64,000 nt of DNA from JADKAV01 sp963769435 (GTDB taxonomy: Bacteria; Actinomycetota; Actinomycetes; S36-B12; UBA10799). The notes under the pieces are model-generated. The model saw only the letters and a program-made list of their open reading frames with translations, was not told the origin of the DNA and ran no database searches. Shown piece after piece: positions 7,010-15,918 of the stretch. Where the stretch lies: assembly GCA_963769435.1 (NCBI GenBank), contig CAVYLN010000001.1:620001-684000 (forward strand). Reading direction: 5' to 3'. The position numbers and the translations under genes were made by a program. The stretch's first letter is position 1. Each line of letters begins with the position of its first letter.

Positions 7010-8737
7010 CTAGAGTTCACCCATGCCGTCGGGCACTTCGGCCTCCAGCCCAGCGGGCGTGGTCTGCTGCACTTGGCGCAGGAACTCGTAGTTGTTCTGG
7101 GTCTCGCGCAACTTGTTGAGCAGCAACTCGATCCCCTGCATCGTGTCGAGCGCGTGCAGCACCCGCCGCAACTTCCAGACGATCTTGAGCTCTTCGGTGC
7201 TCATCAGGAGTTCTTCCTTGCGGGTGCCGGACGCATCCACGTCGACGGCCGGGAAGATTCGCTTGTCCGCAAGTCGCCTGTCGAGTTTGAGCTCCATGTT
7301 GCCGGTGCCCTTGAACTCCTCGAAGATGACCTCGTCCATGCGGGACCCGGTCTCCACCAGCGCGGTAGCGATGATCGTCAGCGAGCCACCCTCCTCGATG
7401 TTCCGCGCGGCGCCGAAGAACTTCTTGGGCGGATACAGTGCGGCGGAATCGACACCACCGGACAGGATTCGCCCGGATGCGGGTGCGGCCAGGTTGTAGG
7501 CACGTCCGAGACGAGTCATCGAGTCGAGCAGAACGACGACGTCCTGACCCATCTCGACGAGGCGCTTGGCCCGTTCGATGGCCAGCTCGGCCACGGTCGT
7601 GTGGTCCTCGGCGGGCCGGTCGAACGTTGAGGCGATGACCTCACCCTTCACCGAACGCTTCATGTCGGTGACTTCTTCGGGCCGCTCGTCGACCAGGACC
7701 ACCATCAGGTGGACCTCGGGATTGTTGGTCGTGATGGCGTTGGCGATGCGCTGCAGGACCATCGTCTTCCCGGCCTTGGGCGGTGAGACGATCAGGCCCC
7801 GCTGCCCCTTGCCGATCGGAGCGACCAGATCGATGATGCGGGTGGTCATGTTGTGACTCTCACCCTCCAGCCGCAGGCGCTCCTGCGGGTAGAGCGGGGT
7901 GAGCTTGCCGAAGTCCTTGCGTTCCCGGGCCTTGTCGGGGTCCAGCCCGTTGACCTTGTCGATGCGAACCAGGGGGTTGTACTTCTGGCGCGAATTCTCG
8001 TTCTCGCGCTGCGGACGGATGGCACCGACCACATGGTCGCCCTTGCGAAGCGCATACTTCTTCACCAGGCCGAGGCTCAAGTAGGCATCGGTCGGTCCGG
8101 GAAGGTACCCGGTGGTCCGCAGGAACGCGTAATTGTCGAGGACGTCCAGGATCCCGGCCACGGGCACGAGAACCTCGTCCTCGCCCACCTCCGGCTCGAC
8201 GTCGTCGCGTCGGCGGTCACGGTCGGGGCGATTCCGTTCACGGCCACGACGACGACGGTTGCGGCCACTGCCGTCGCGGTCGCGGTTCTGCTCCCGGTCG
8301 CCTCCCTCGCGGTTCTGCTCCCGGTTGCGGTTCTGCTCCCGGTTGCCTCCCTCGCGGTTCTGCTCGCGGTCGCGGTTCTGCTCGCGGTCGCGGTTCTGCT
8401 CCCGGTTGCCTCCCTCGCGGTTCTGCTCCCGGTCGCGGTTCTGCGGCTCGGCGTCGCGCTGTTCCCGCCTGGGGGACGATTCGCGAACCTCGGGCTGATC
8501 AGCGTCACCAGAGGTCGACGGGGCCGGTTCCGGCGCGGAGGACTCCTGCGCGCGGTCGGCAGCAGAAGACGTGGCGCCAGCGCCGCCGAGGGCTGCAATG
8601 AGTTCGCTCTTGCGCATCGAGGAGGCACCTGAGATGCCCTGCTCGGAAGCCATCTTGCGCAAGTCGGCAAGCAGCATCCCGGACAGTCCCGGGCGCCTTT
8701 TGCTGGCTGCTGGCTGTTCGATGGTGGTGTCAGTCAA
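7010..8737 (-). CDS. rho: Transcription termination factor Rho
   Basis: Hexameric RNA-dependent ATPase that ends transcription. It has about 575 residues. The order is: N-terminal helical domain (LADLRKMASEQGISGASSMRKSELIAAL, as separate helices), a long disordered Arg/Asn/Gln insertion typical of actinobacteria, the cold-shock RNA-binding fold (YAFLRTTGYLPGPTDAYLS), P-loop PPKAGKT near residue 320, LVDERPEEV, VVLLDSMTRLGRAYN, and the Q/R-loop region. I choose TTG 8737 because the protein then begins (M)TDTTIEQ, like mycobacterial Rho, with AAAGGAC eight bases upstream; an open frame continues to 8803. The insertion contains near-tandem REQNR units. The start codon lies in an unusual hairpin arrangement, listed separately. 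Confidence 0.96.
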   Translation of the reverse strand: MTDTTIEQPAASKRRPGLSGMLLADLRKMASEQGISGASSMRKSELIAALGGAGATSSAADRAQESSAPEPAPSTSGDADQPEVRESSPRREQRDAEPQNRDREQNREGGNREQNRDREQNRDREQNREGGNREQNRNREQNREGGDREQNRDRDGSGRNRRRRGRERNRPDRDRRRDDVEPEVGEDEVLVPVAGILDVLDNYAFLRTTGYLPGPTDAYLSLGLVKKYALRKGDHVVGAIRPQRENENSRQKYNPLVRIDKVNGLDPDKARERKDFGKLTPLYPQERLRLEGESHNMTTRIIDLVAPIGKGQRGLIVSPPKAGKTMVLQRIANAITTNNPEVHLMVVLVDERPEEVTDMKRSVKGEVIASTFDRPAEDHTTVAELAIERAKRLVEMGQDVVVLLDSMTRLGRAYNLAAPASGRILSGGVDSAALYPPKKFFGAARNIEEGGSLTIIATALVETGSRMDEVIFEEFKGTGNMELKLDRRLADKRIFPAVDVDASGTRKEELLMSTEELKIVWKLRRVLHALDTMQGIELLLNKLRETQNNYEFLRQVQQTTPAGLEAEVPDGMGEL

Positions 8738-8760
8738 CTGACACGTCCTTTCATGGACGT
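8727..8760 (-). promoter_or_regulatory. rho translation-initiation hairpins and 6-codon leader frame
   Basis: Two perfect inverted repeats overlap the rho start. In the mRNA sense, ACGTCC-ATGAAA-GGACGT (8760-8743) contains the ribosome-binding AAAGGAC. GTGTCAG-TTGA-CTGACAC (8744-8727) holds the TTG start codon in its four-base loop. A small frame ATG AAA GGA CGT GTC AGT TGA starts at 8754, and its stop overlaps the rho start as TTGA. The two hairpins share two bases, so they may compete. The layout suggests translational control of rho, perhaps autogenous. Confidence 0.5.
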
Positions 8761-8906
8761 CGGGGCGAGACCGCCCCACAAGGTAAGCGGTGAATGTGGA
8801 CACCGCTCATAGCGGACAGGTACTGCCGATGGCGTCAAGTGGAGAGGAGGGGCAATGGAATCTGACCCGGTGGATCGCCACGAGTGATAACGCCCTGGCT
8901 TTCATC

Positions 8907-8912
8907 ACTGTA
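8907..8912 (-). promoter_or_regulatory. Candidate -10 box for rho
   Basis: TACAGT (a TANNNT match) on the minus strand lies about 170 bases upstream of the TTG start and would give a transcript with a long leader containing the hairpins at 8727-8760. No clear -35 box is seen. The gap 8738-9048 otherwise holds only this leader and the divergent promoter. Confidence 0.35.
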
Positions 8913-9013
8913 ACACTTCCCCCAGCAGCGGCGGAAGCAACGGGCACATCCCGGGCGCGTGTCGGCCCGGATGCTGGTGTCATCCGACGGTACCCGGATC
9001 ACCACCACGGGCC

Positions 9014-9019
9014 TAGAAT
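9014..9019 (+). promoter_or_regulatory. Candidate -10 box for the CoA-binding protein gene
   Basis: TAGAAT lies 35 bases before GTG 9049, leaving room for a short leader with the ribosome site AAGGAG at 9034-9039. Confidence 0.4.
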
Positions 9020-9048
9020 CGTGGGTGGACAGCAAGGAGATGGTGAGG

Positions 9049-9522
9049 GTGAAGATCGCTGAGGCCGCCGACGAATTCCTGAGCCACAAGCGCATCGCCG
9101 TGACCGGCGTGTCGAGCCATCCGGAGGGGCACGGCAGCAATGCCGTGTACACCCGGCTGCGCGAACGCGGCTACACAGTCTTTGCGGTCAACCCCAACGC
9201 CCCGACCGCCGAAGGCGACCCCACCTACCCCGACCTGGCGTCTATCCCGGACGGCGTCGACGCGGTGGTGATCGCGACCTCCGCAGCACACGCCCCCGAC
9301 ACCATGCGCGAGATCGTGGATCTGGGCATCAAATACGCCTGGATGCACCGGTCCTTCGGTGCGGGCAGCGTGTCACAGGAGGCCGCCGACCTGGGCCGGA
9401 AGGCCGGGGTCACGGTCATCGACGGCGGCTGCCCTCTGATGTTCGGCGAGGTCTCGGACGGAGGGCACCGCATGATGTGCCGCATCATGAAGCTCACCGG
9501 CCGCGTGCCGAGGACGGTCTGA
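9049..9522 (+). CDS. CoA-binding domain protein
   Basis: Single-domain Rossmann protein of 157 residues from the CoA-binding family (the YccU-type fold found in succinyl-CoA ligase alpha subunits). The early motif IAVTGVSSHPEGHGSNAVYT marks the nucleotide-binding turn. FAVNPNAP, VVIATSAAHAPD and VTVIDGGCPLMF follow in the usual order. No partner ligase domain is present, so it probably binds CoA or a similar nucleotide without catalysis of known type. GTG 9049 is preferred because AAGGAG lies nine bases upstream; the ATG and GTG at 9040 and 9043 would leave the site too close. It stands alone on the plus strand, divergent from rho. Confidence 0.85.
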   Translation: MKIAEAADEFLSHKRIAVTGVSSHPEGHGSNAVYTRLRERGYTVFAVNPNAPTAEGDPTYPDLASIPDGVDAVVIATSAAHAPDTMREIVDLGIKYAWMHRSFGAGSVSQEAADLGRKAGVTVIDGGCPLMFGEVSDGGHRMMCRIMKLTGRVPRTV

Positions 9523-9549
9523 CGAGGCGATCCCGAACCCGGTCACAAG

Positions 9550-10401
9550 TCAGTCCCCGCTGACGATCACCCCGTCGGCGGCCACATCCAGTTGCAGGGA
9601 CCGCCAGCCGTCGGGCACCACCACATCCGCCGCGAAGGCGATCACACTCGGGCCCGCTCCGGAGATGGCCGCGGCCACACCCCGATCCCGCAGATCCCGC
9701 ACGAGTTCCCACGATCGCGGATACGCCTCCCGGCGATAGTCCTGATGCAATCTGTCGTCCGTGGCATCGAGCAGGAGGTCGGGATGCGCGCTGAAGGCGG
9801 CGACGGCCAGAGCGGTCCGGCCGAGCGCGTGGACCGCATCGGCGAACGGGACTCGCTCCGGCAGCAGGGTCCGGGCCGTGGCTGTGGCCAGCCGGCCCGG
9901 TGGGACCGCCACGGTGGCAACCACACCGGGAGACGGGTCAAGCCTCACCGCCCGGCCCACACCGGAGTGCATCCACGCGATCGTGAGACCTCCGAGCAAG
10001 GCCGGGGCAACGTTGTCCGGATGGCCCTCGATCATGGTCGCGAGCGCCAGCATCTCGTCCCGGTCAAGGTGGGCGCCGAGCGCTCGTGCGCCTGCGATCC
10101 CGGTCGCGATCGCCGCCGACGAGCTCCCCAGACCTCTCCCATGCGGAATCCGGTTCTCACACGCGATCGCGACGTCGGGAACCGGTTGCCCACATTCGAC
10201 GAACGTGCGCTGGAATGTGGACACGACCAGGTGATCAGGACCCGCGGCGACCTCGCCGGCACCTTCCCCGGTCACGGTGACCGTCGTCGCCTCGGCCAGC
10301 TCGAAGGTCACTTCGTCCCGTAACTCGAGCGCGAGGCCCAGACAGTCGAAGCCCGGTCCGAGGTTGGCCGACGTGGCCGGAGCCCGCACGACAACCGGCA
10401 T
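9550..10401 (-). CDS. thrB: Homoserine kinase
   Basis: GHMP kinase phosphorylating L-homoserine to O-phosphohomoserine, the step before threonine synthase. It has 283 residues. It starts PVVVRAPATSANLGPGFDCLG, carries the GHMP phosphate-binding motif IPHGRGLGSSSAAIATG, and ends with the family motif 3 region AAISGAGPSVIAF. ATG 10401 overlaps the thrC stop as TGATG, so the two are translationally coupled; the open frame upstream of that point is inside thrC. Third gene of hom-thrC-thrB. Confidence 0.97.
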   Translation of the reverse strand: MPVVVRAPATSANLGPGFDCLGLALELRDEVTFELAEATTVTVTGEGAGEVAAGPDHLVVSTFQRTFVECGQPVPDVAIACENRIPHGRGLGSSSAAIATGIAGARALGAHLDRDEMLALATMIEGHPDNVAPALLGGLTIAWMHSGVGRAVRLDPSPGVVATVAVPPGRLATATARTLLPERVPFADAVHALGRTALAVAAFSAHPDLLLDATDDRLHQDYRREAYPRSWELVRDLRDRGVAAAISGAGPSVIAFAADVVVPDGWRSLQLDVAADGVIVSGD

Positions 10402-11444
10402 CAGATGAGGCCCAGTTCCTCGGCTGCGGCAGGCGCATCGACCGCGATCCGCACCGGTTGCGGAGCACCGGAGATGGCCCACTGGGGATCCTTGAGTCCG
10501 TTGCCGGTGACGGTGCACACGATGGTCTGACCCGGGTCGAGATCCCCCGCCGCGTGCTGGGCGAGCAGTCCCGCCACTCCGGCCGCCGACGCCGGCTCTA
10601 CGAAGACGCCCTCCCCCGCGGCCAGGAGTTTGTAGGCACTGAGGATCTGCCGGTCGGTGACCATGTCGATCAGGCCGCCGGAGTCATCGCGGGCGGCTTC
10701 CGCCTGCTGCCACGACGCCGGGTTGCCGATACGGATGGCCGTGGCGATCGTCTGCGGGCTGCGCACACGCTCCCCCCGGACTATCGGCGCCGCTCCGGCA
10801 GCCTGGAATCCCCACATCCTCGGACTCACCGCATACTCCCGATAGCCCTGCCAGTACGCGGTGATGTTGCCGGCGTTGCCAACAGGCAGGCAGTGGATGT
10901 CGGGCGCTCGGCCCAGTTGGTCGACGATCTCGAAACTTGCGGTCTTCTGTCCCTCGATCCGGGCCGGGTTCACGCTGTTCACAAGCGCCACGGGATAGTT
11001 CTCGGAGAGCTCCCGGGCCAGGGTCAGGCAATCATCGAAGTTGCCGTCGACCTGCAGCAGGCGCGCGCCATGGACCAACGCCTGGGCCAGTTTGCCCATC
11101 GCGATCTTGCCCGCAGGCACGAGGACCGCACACACCATGTCCGCACGAACGGCGTACGCTGCCGCACTGGCACTGGTGTTACCGGTCGACGCGCAGATCA
11201 CCGCCTTCGCGCCCTCCTGCGCGGCCATCGAGATCGCCATCGTCATCCCGCGATCCTTGAAGGAACCCGTCGGATTGGCCCCCTCGACCTTGAGGAAGAC
11301 CTCGCAGCCTGTCATCTCGCTGACACGGTTGGCGCGCACCAGGGGTGTCCCGCCCTCTTTGAGGCTGATCACGGGGGTCTGCGGGGTGACAGGCAACCGG
11401 TCGCGGTACTCCTCGATGATCCCCCGCCACACGTGTGCGCTCAT
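10401..11444 (-). CDS. thrC: Threonine synthase
   Basis: PLP enzyme turning O-phosphohomoserine into threonine. It has 347 residues, the short bacterial type without the N-terminal extension of the long family. The PLP lysine is in NPTGSFKDRGMTMA. ICASTGNTSASAAAYA and LPVGNAGNITAYW supply the phosphate- and cofactor-binding loops. ATG 11444 overlaps the hom stop (ATGA), and the 3' end overlaps thrB. Confidence 0.97.
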   Translation of the reverse strand: MSAHVWRGIIEEYRDRLPVTPQTPVISLKEGGTPLVRANRVSEMTGCEVFLKVEGANPTGSFKDRGMTMAISMAAQEGAKAVICASTGNTSASAAAYAVRADMVCAVLVPAGKIAMGKLAQALVHGARLLQVDGNFDDCLTLARELSENYPVALVNSVNPARIEGQKTASFEIVDQLGRAPDIHCLPVGNAGNITAYWQGYREYAVSPRMWGFQAAGAAPIVRGERVRSPQTIATAIRIGNPASWQQAEAARDDSGGLIDMVTDRQILSAYKLLAAGEGVFVEPASAAGVAGLLAQHAAGDLDPGQTIVCTVTGNGLKDPQWAISGAPQPVRIAVDAPAAAEELGLI

Positions 11445-12736
11445 TCCTCACCCTCCACGCGCATGACCGCGACGACCTCGTTCACACTGTCGAGGTCGCG
11501 CAGACCGTCGACCGTGTCCGCCAAGGACGCCTCGCTCGCCGAATGGGTCCTGATCAACAGCGCGGCCCGGCCGGTCTGCTCGTCGGTGTCCTGCCGAACG
11601 GTCTGGATGGAGACATCGTGGTCGCCGAAACAGGTGGCGATCTGGGCGAGGACACCGGGACGGTCGGCGACGTCCAGATTGACGGTGTAGCGGGTCCGCG
11701 CCTGGCCGATGGGCCTGGGAGTCAGGCCGGCGTACACCGACTGAGCCTGACCGGACGCGCCGGCGCGGCGGTTGCGGGCAGCCGTCACGAGATCGCCCAG
11801 CACCGCGCTGGCGGTGGGCTCCCCGCCCGCGCCCCGGCCGTAGAACATCATCTGTCCGGCGGATTCCGCCTCGACGAAGACCGCGTTGAAGGCGTCGCGC
11901 ACGGCTGCCAATGGATGCGAACGGGCGACCATGGCGGGGTGGACCCTGGTCACCACTCCCCCATCGTCCGTGCGTTCGGCCACGGCCAGGAGTTTGATCA
12001 CGAAGCCGAGGTCCCGGGCGGCCTGCACGTCCGCGAGCGTGACCGCGCTGATCCCTTCGCAGTACACGTCGGACAAGGTGACGCTGGAATGGAAGGCGAG
12101 GGTTGCCAAGATGGCCGCTTTCGCGGCGGCGTCGTGCCCCTCGACGTCCGCGGTCGGATCCGCCTCCGCATAGCCCAGACGCTGCGCTTCGGCCAGCACT
12201 TCGTCGTAGTCCGCACCCTCCTCATCCATCTTGGTGAGGATGTAGTTGGTGGTGCCGTTGACGATCCCCAGGATGCGCTGCACCCGGTCGCCGGCCAGCG
12301 ACTCACGCAGAGGACGTAGCAGTGGGATCGCCCCGGCAACAGCCGCCTCGTAGAAGAGATCCACCCCGTTCTCGAAGGCGATCTCGTGCAGCGCAGCGCC
12401 GTGCTCGCTGAGCAGGGCCTTGTTCGCGGTGATGACACTCGCGCCGCTGCGCAGTGCAGACTCCAGCAGTTGCTTCGTCGGTTCGATCCCGCCCATCACC
12501 TCGACGACGATGTCCACGTCACCCCGGGTGACCAGCGCAGCGGGATCGTCGGTCAGCAACTCAGAGGGAATCCCAGGTCGGGGCTTCGACAGGTCGCGCA
12601 CCGCGACACCCACCAGTTCCAGGGGGGCCCCGGCCCTCGCCTGGAGATCCTCAGCGGAGTCGGCGAGCAGTCTGGCGACCTGCGTGCCTACCGTTCCACC
12701 TCCGAGCAGGGCTACACGCACCACAGAATCAGACAC
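11441..12736 (-). CDS. hom: Homoserine dehydrogenase (with ACT domain)
   Basis: NAD(P)-dependent reduction of aspartate semialdehyde to homoserine, the branch point to threonine and methionine. It has 431 residues. Rossmann motif VALLGGGTVGTQVA is at the start, followed by ITANKALL, GIVNGTTNYIL (catalytic core) and GYAEADPTADVEGHDAAAK. The C-terminal region from about residue 350 (YTVNLDVADRPGVLAQIA) is an ACT domain, the usual site for threonine feedback inhibition. GTG 12736 follows GGGAGA by eight bases. It heads hom-thrC-thrB. Confidence 0.97.
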   Translation of the reverse strand: MSDSVVRVALLGGGTVGTQVARLLADSAEDLQARAGAPLELVGVAVRDLSKPRPGIPSELLTDDPAALVTRGDVDIVVEVMGGIEPTKQLLESALRSGASVITANKALLSEHGAALHEIAFENGVDLFYEAAVAGAIPLLRPLRESLAGDRVQRILGIVNGTTNYILTKMDEEGADYDEVLAEAQRLGYAEADPTADVEGHDAAAKAAILATLAFHSSVTLSDVYCEGISAVTLADVQAARDLGFVIKLLAVAERTDDGGVVTRVHPAMVARSHPLAAVRDAFNAVFVEAESAGQMMFYGRGAGGEPTASAVLGDLVTAARNRRAGASGQAQSVYAGLTPRPIGQARTRYTVNLDVADRPGVLAQIATCFGDHDVSIQTVRQDTDEQTGRAALLIRTHSASEASLADTVDGLRDLDSVNEVVAVMRVEGEE

Positions 12737-12801
12737 AGAGCCAGTCTCCCACGCACGCCTGCTCAGCCGTCACCCGTGCGACACCAAGGTCCGGACGCTG
12801 G

Positions 12802-12824
12802 CCGCCCGCGTTCCAGCGGGGCGG
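12802..12824 (-). terminator. Possible hairpin terminator after lysA
   Basis: Directly after the lysA stop, CCGCCCCGC and GCGGGCGG can pair around TGGAAC with one bulge. No T-run follows, so it may be a weak or Rho-assisted end, or simply an mRNA-stabilising stem. The 89-bp gap between lysA and hom holds little else. Confidence 0.35.
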
Positions 12825-12825
12825 A

Positions 12826-14214
12826 TCAGAACGCCGCATCGGCACGGATGAGGTCTTCGAAACTCTCCCGCCGCAGCACGACCGAACACGCGCCGTCCGC
12901 CGCGGCCACCACAGCTGGTCGGGGCAGGTAGTTGTAGTTGCTGGCCATGCTCCTGCAGTAGGCGCCGGTCGCCGCCACCGCCAGCAGATCCCCGGCAGCG
13001 ACGTCGCCGGGCAGCCAGGCGTCCCGGACGACGACATCGCCGCTCTCACAGTGCTTTCCGACCACCCGGGACAGTGCCGGCGGTGCGTCCGAGCGCCTGT
13101 TCGCGAGCGCAACCGTGTAGTCGGCTCCGTAGAGCGCGGTGCGGATGTTGTCGCTCATGCCTCCGTCCACGGACACGTACAACCTGCTCCGGCCCCCGAG
13201 ATCCACAGTCTTCACGGTCCCCACCTCGTAGACCGTGATCCCCGCCGCGCCGACGATGGCCCGTCCCGGCTCGACCGCGAGTCGGGGCGTCGGTACCGCA
13301 GCAAGCTCACATTCGTGCGCGACGATGTTCTGCAACTGCTTGGCCATGTCCTCGACCCGGGGCGGGTCGTCGTCAGAGGTGTAGGCGATGCCCATCCCGC
13401 CACCGAGGTTCAGCTCTTCGATCCGGTGGCCGTCGCGGCCCAGATCGGCGACCAGTCCGGCCATGCGATGGGCAGCCACCTCGAAGCCGGCGGCGTCGAA
13501 GATCTGGGAGCCGATGTGACTGTGCAGACCCACGAGGTGCAGTCGGGGCTGTCCTGCGACCGCCTTGGCCGCCTCTGCGGCGACTCCTCCCGCAAGCGCC
13601 AGTCCGAACTTCTGATCCTCGTGGGCGGTGGCGATGAACTCGTGGGTGTGGGCCTCGACACCCACGGTGACGCGCACGAGCACCGCGGGCCGTACGTCGA
13701 GGTCGGCCGCGAGCACAGCGAGTCGTTCGATCTCCTGGAACGAATCGACCACGATCCGCCCCACACCGACCTCAAGGGCACGCCGCAGTTCCGCCACGCT
13801 CTTGTTGTTGCCGTGGAACAGGATCCGGGCCGGATCGACGCCCGCACGCAACGCGATCTCCATCTCCCCGAGCGTGCACACGTCGATGCGCAGGCCCTCC
13901 TGGTCGGCCCATTGCGCGACCCGCCCCGAGATGAACGCCTTCGCCGCGTAGTAGACGTCGGCGCCCGCGTAGGCCCGCACGTAGGACCGCGCCGCCTCCC
14001 GGAAGTGCTGCTCATCGAGCAGGAACAGCGGTGAACCGTACTCGGCCACAGCATCGGTGACCGGCACCTCACCCACCTGCAGCACACCGTCCCGGCGGCT
14101 CGCCGTGCGCGGCCAGACGTTCTCGTCAAGGACGTTCAGGTCCGTCGGCGGCTCGGAGACCGAACCGGCGTGTGCGAGGTCCTCATGCCGGGGTCCGGCC
14201 GGATGTGCAGGCAT
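12826..14214 (-). CDS. lysA: Diaminopimelate decarboxylase
   Basis: Last step of lysine synthesis: PLP-dependent decarboxylation of meso-diaminopimelate. It has 462 residues, typical of actinobacterial LysA with its N-terminal extension. The PLP lysine is Lys92 in VYYAAKAF. FHGNNKS, LHSHIGSQIFD, ELNLGGGMG, VEPGRAIVG and the cross-subunit catalytic Cys in HCESGDVV follow in order. I choose ATG 14214 because TACGCT lies exactly seven bases upstream, a leaderless signature; GTG 14220 would leave one base. It lies between argS and the threonine operon. Confidence 0.96.
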   Translation of the reverse strand: MPAHPAGPRHEDLAHAGSVSEPPTDLNVLDENVWPRTASRRDGVLQVGEVPVTDAVAEYGSPLFLLDEQHFREAARSYVRAYAGADVYYAAKAFISGRVAQWADQEGLRIDVCTLGEMEIALRAGVDPARILFHGNNKSVAELRRALEVGVGRIVVDSFQEIERLAVLAADLDVRPAVLVRVTVGVEAHTHEFIATAHEDQKFGLALAGGVAAEAAKAVAGQPRLHLVGLHSHIGSQIFDAAGFEVAAHRMAGLVADLGRDGHRIEELNLGGGMGIAYTSDDDPPRVEDMAKQLQNIVAHECELAAVPTPRLAVEPGRAIVGAAGITVYEVGTVKTVDLGGRSRLYVSVDGGMSDNIRTALYGADYTVALANRRSDAPPALSRVVGKHCESGDVVVRDAWLPGDVAAGDLLAVAATGAYCRSMASNYNYLPRPAVVAAADGACSVVLRRESFEDLIRADAAF

Positions 14215-14221
14215 GGGCACA

Positions 14222-14227
14222 AGCGTA
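14222..14227 (-). promoter_or_regulatory. Leaderless -10 box of lysA
   Basis: TACGCT on the minus strand, seven bases before ATG 14214, with no Shine-Dalgarno site between. Confidence 0.6.
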
Positions 14228-14259
14228 GGTGGCCACAGGGCGTCCCGGCGCCCCGGTTC

Positions 14260-15906
14260 TCACATGCGCTCGGGGGCGGTCACCCCGCACAGTGCCAGCC
14301 CGTTGGCGATCACCTGGCGGGCGGCCCCGCACAGCCACAGGCGCGCGACATGCAGGCTCGACAGTTCCTCGTCGCTGCGGGGCAGCACCCGGCAGGAATC
14401 GTAGAACTTGTGGTAGGCCGTGGCGACCTCCTCGAGGTAACGGGAGACTCGATGCGGCTCACGCAGTTCCGCGGCAGTGGCGATGACCCCCGGGAATCCG
14501 GCCAGTACGCCGAGCAGAGCGGACTCCCGCTCGTGCACCAGCAGGCCGGGATCGAATCCTGCCGACCGCCAGTCGATCCCCAGCTCATCGGCGTTGCGCA
14601 GCACGGAGGAGATCCGGGCATGCGCGTATTGCACGTAGTAGACGGGGTTCTCGTTGGTCCGCTGCACCAACAGATCCAGGTCCATGGTCAACGGGGAATC
14701 CGCGGGGTACCGGATCAGGGTGTAGCGGGCAGCATCCACACCCACCTCGTCCACGAGGTCCTCGATGGTCACCATGGCCCCGGCCCGCTTGCTCAGGCGG
14801 ACCTCCTCGCCACCCTTGAACATCTTGACCAACTGGCCGATCAGGATCTCGATGTTGTAGTCGGGGTCGTCACCCGCACACGCCGCCACCGCGCGCAGAC
14901 GGTTGACGTAGCCGTGGTGGTCCGCACCGAGCAGATAGACGCAGACATCGAAGCCGCGGTCGCGTTTGTTCACGTAGTAGGCGGTGTCCGAGGCGAAGTA
15001 GGTGAGTTCGCCGTCGGCCTTGATGAGCACGCGATCCTTGTCGTCGTCGAAGTCGGTCGTCCGCAGCCACACGGCGCCTTCGCTCTCGTAGACATGACCC
15101 TGCTCGCGCAGCTTGGCCATCCCTCGGTCCACCGCACCGGACTCGTGGAGCGAACGTTCCGAGTACCAGACATCGAAATGGGTCCGGAAACGGTCCAGGG
15201 TCTCCTTCTGCTGCTGCAGTTGCAGGGCGTACCCGGCTTCCCGGAACGCGACCCACCGTTCATCGGCGGGGAGTTCCAGGATCTCCGGGTCGTCCTGCAC
15301 GATCCGCTCGGCGAGCACGTGGATGTAGGCACCCTGGTAGCCGTCCTCGGGCACCGGCATGCCCAACCCGGACGCTTCCAGGGACTTGCCGAACTTGTCC
15401 ATCTGGACGCCGCGGTCATTGATGTAGAACTCGCGGGTGACTTCGGCTCCCGCGGCGGCGAGCACCCTGGCCATTGCGTCACCGACGGCGGCCCAGCGTG
15501 TGTGCCCCAGGTGCAGCGGTCCGGTGGGATTGGCCGAGATGAACTCGAGGTTGACCGCGGTCCCCTCGAGGGAGGTGATCCTGCCGTAGTCGTCGCCCTG
15601 CTCGACGATTGTGCGGGCGATCTGGCCGGCGGATTCGGCAGCCAGCGTGATGTTGATGAACCCTGGCCCCGCAACCTCCACCGATGCGATGCCGGACTGA
15701 TCCTGGAGCACCTCGGCGATCTTGCCCGCCAAGTCTCGCGGCGGGACACCCGCACGCTTGGCAAGAACCATGGCGACGTTCGTCGCGTAGTCACCGTGGT
15801 CACGGTTCTTCGGCCGATCGACCCGGACGTCCGCCTCGATCCCCTCCACCTCCGGCACACGGGCCAGTGCAGCGCTGATGAGGGCGGTGAGGGCATCGGG
15901 GGTCAT
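14260..15906 (-). CDS. argS: Arginyl-tRNA synthetase
   Basis: Class I synthetase charging tRNA-Arg. It has 548 residues, full length. The N-terminal Add-1 domain is followed by the HIGH motif as NPTGPLHLGHTRW (HLGH at about 132-135). The KMSKS-like loop is EVRLSKRAGAMVTI, a degenerate form normal in ArgRS. The C-terminal DALR anticodon-binding helices include YVQYAHARISSVLR. ATG 15906 has TAGGGT exactly six bases upstream and no ribosome site. A tRNA-Arg(CCG) gene lies only about 670 bp away. Confidence 0.97.
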   Translation of the reverse strand: MTPDALTALISAALARVPEVEGIEADVRVDRPKNRDHGDYATNVAMVLAKRAGVPPRDLAGKIAEVLQDQSGIASVEVAGPGFINITLAAESAGQIARTIVEQGDDYGRITSLEGTAVNLEFISANPTGPLHLGHTRWAAVGDAMARVLAAAGAEVTREFYINDRGVQMDKFGKSLEASGLGMPVPEDGYQGAYIHVLAERIVQDDPEILELPADERWVAFREAGYALQLQQQKETLDRFRTHFDVWYSERSLHESGAVDRGMAKLREQGHVYESEGAVWLRTTDFDDDKDRVLIKADGELTYFASDTAYYVNKRDRGFDVCVYLLGADHHGYVNRLRAVAACAGDDPDYNIEILIGQLVKMFKGGEEVRLSKRAGAMVTIEDLVDEVGVDAARYTLIRYPADSPLTMDLDLLVQRTNENPVYYVQYAHARISSVLRNADELGIDWRSAGFDPGLLVHERESALLGVLAGFPGVIATAAELREPHRVSRYLEEVATAYHKFYDSCRVLPRSDEELSSLHVARLWLCGAARQVIANGLALCGVTAPERM

Positions 15907-15912
15907 GACACA

Positions 15913-15918
15913 ACCCTA
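15913..15918 (-). promoter_or_regulatory. Leaderless -10 box of argS
   Basis: TAGGGT on the minus strand, six bases before ATG 15906; it overlaps the end of the lipoprotein gene upstream. Confidence 0.6.

Noticed and set aside
8276..8443. Repeats in rho that at first sight look like a CRISPR array or microsatellite.
   Set aside because: The units are short, uneven and keep the rho reading frame; there are no spacers of constant length.
12737..12825. A T-box, riboswitch or leader-peptide attenuator for the lysine and threonine genes.
   Set aside because: The 89-bp gap before hom shows only a weak hairpin and no run of Lys or Thr codons, and lysA appears leaderless.
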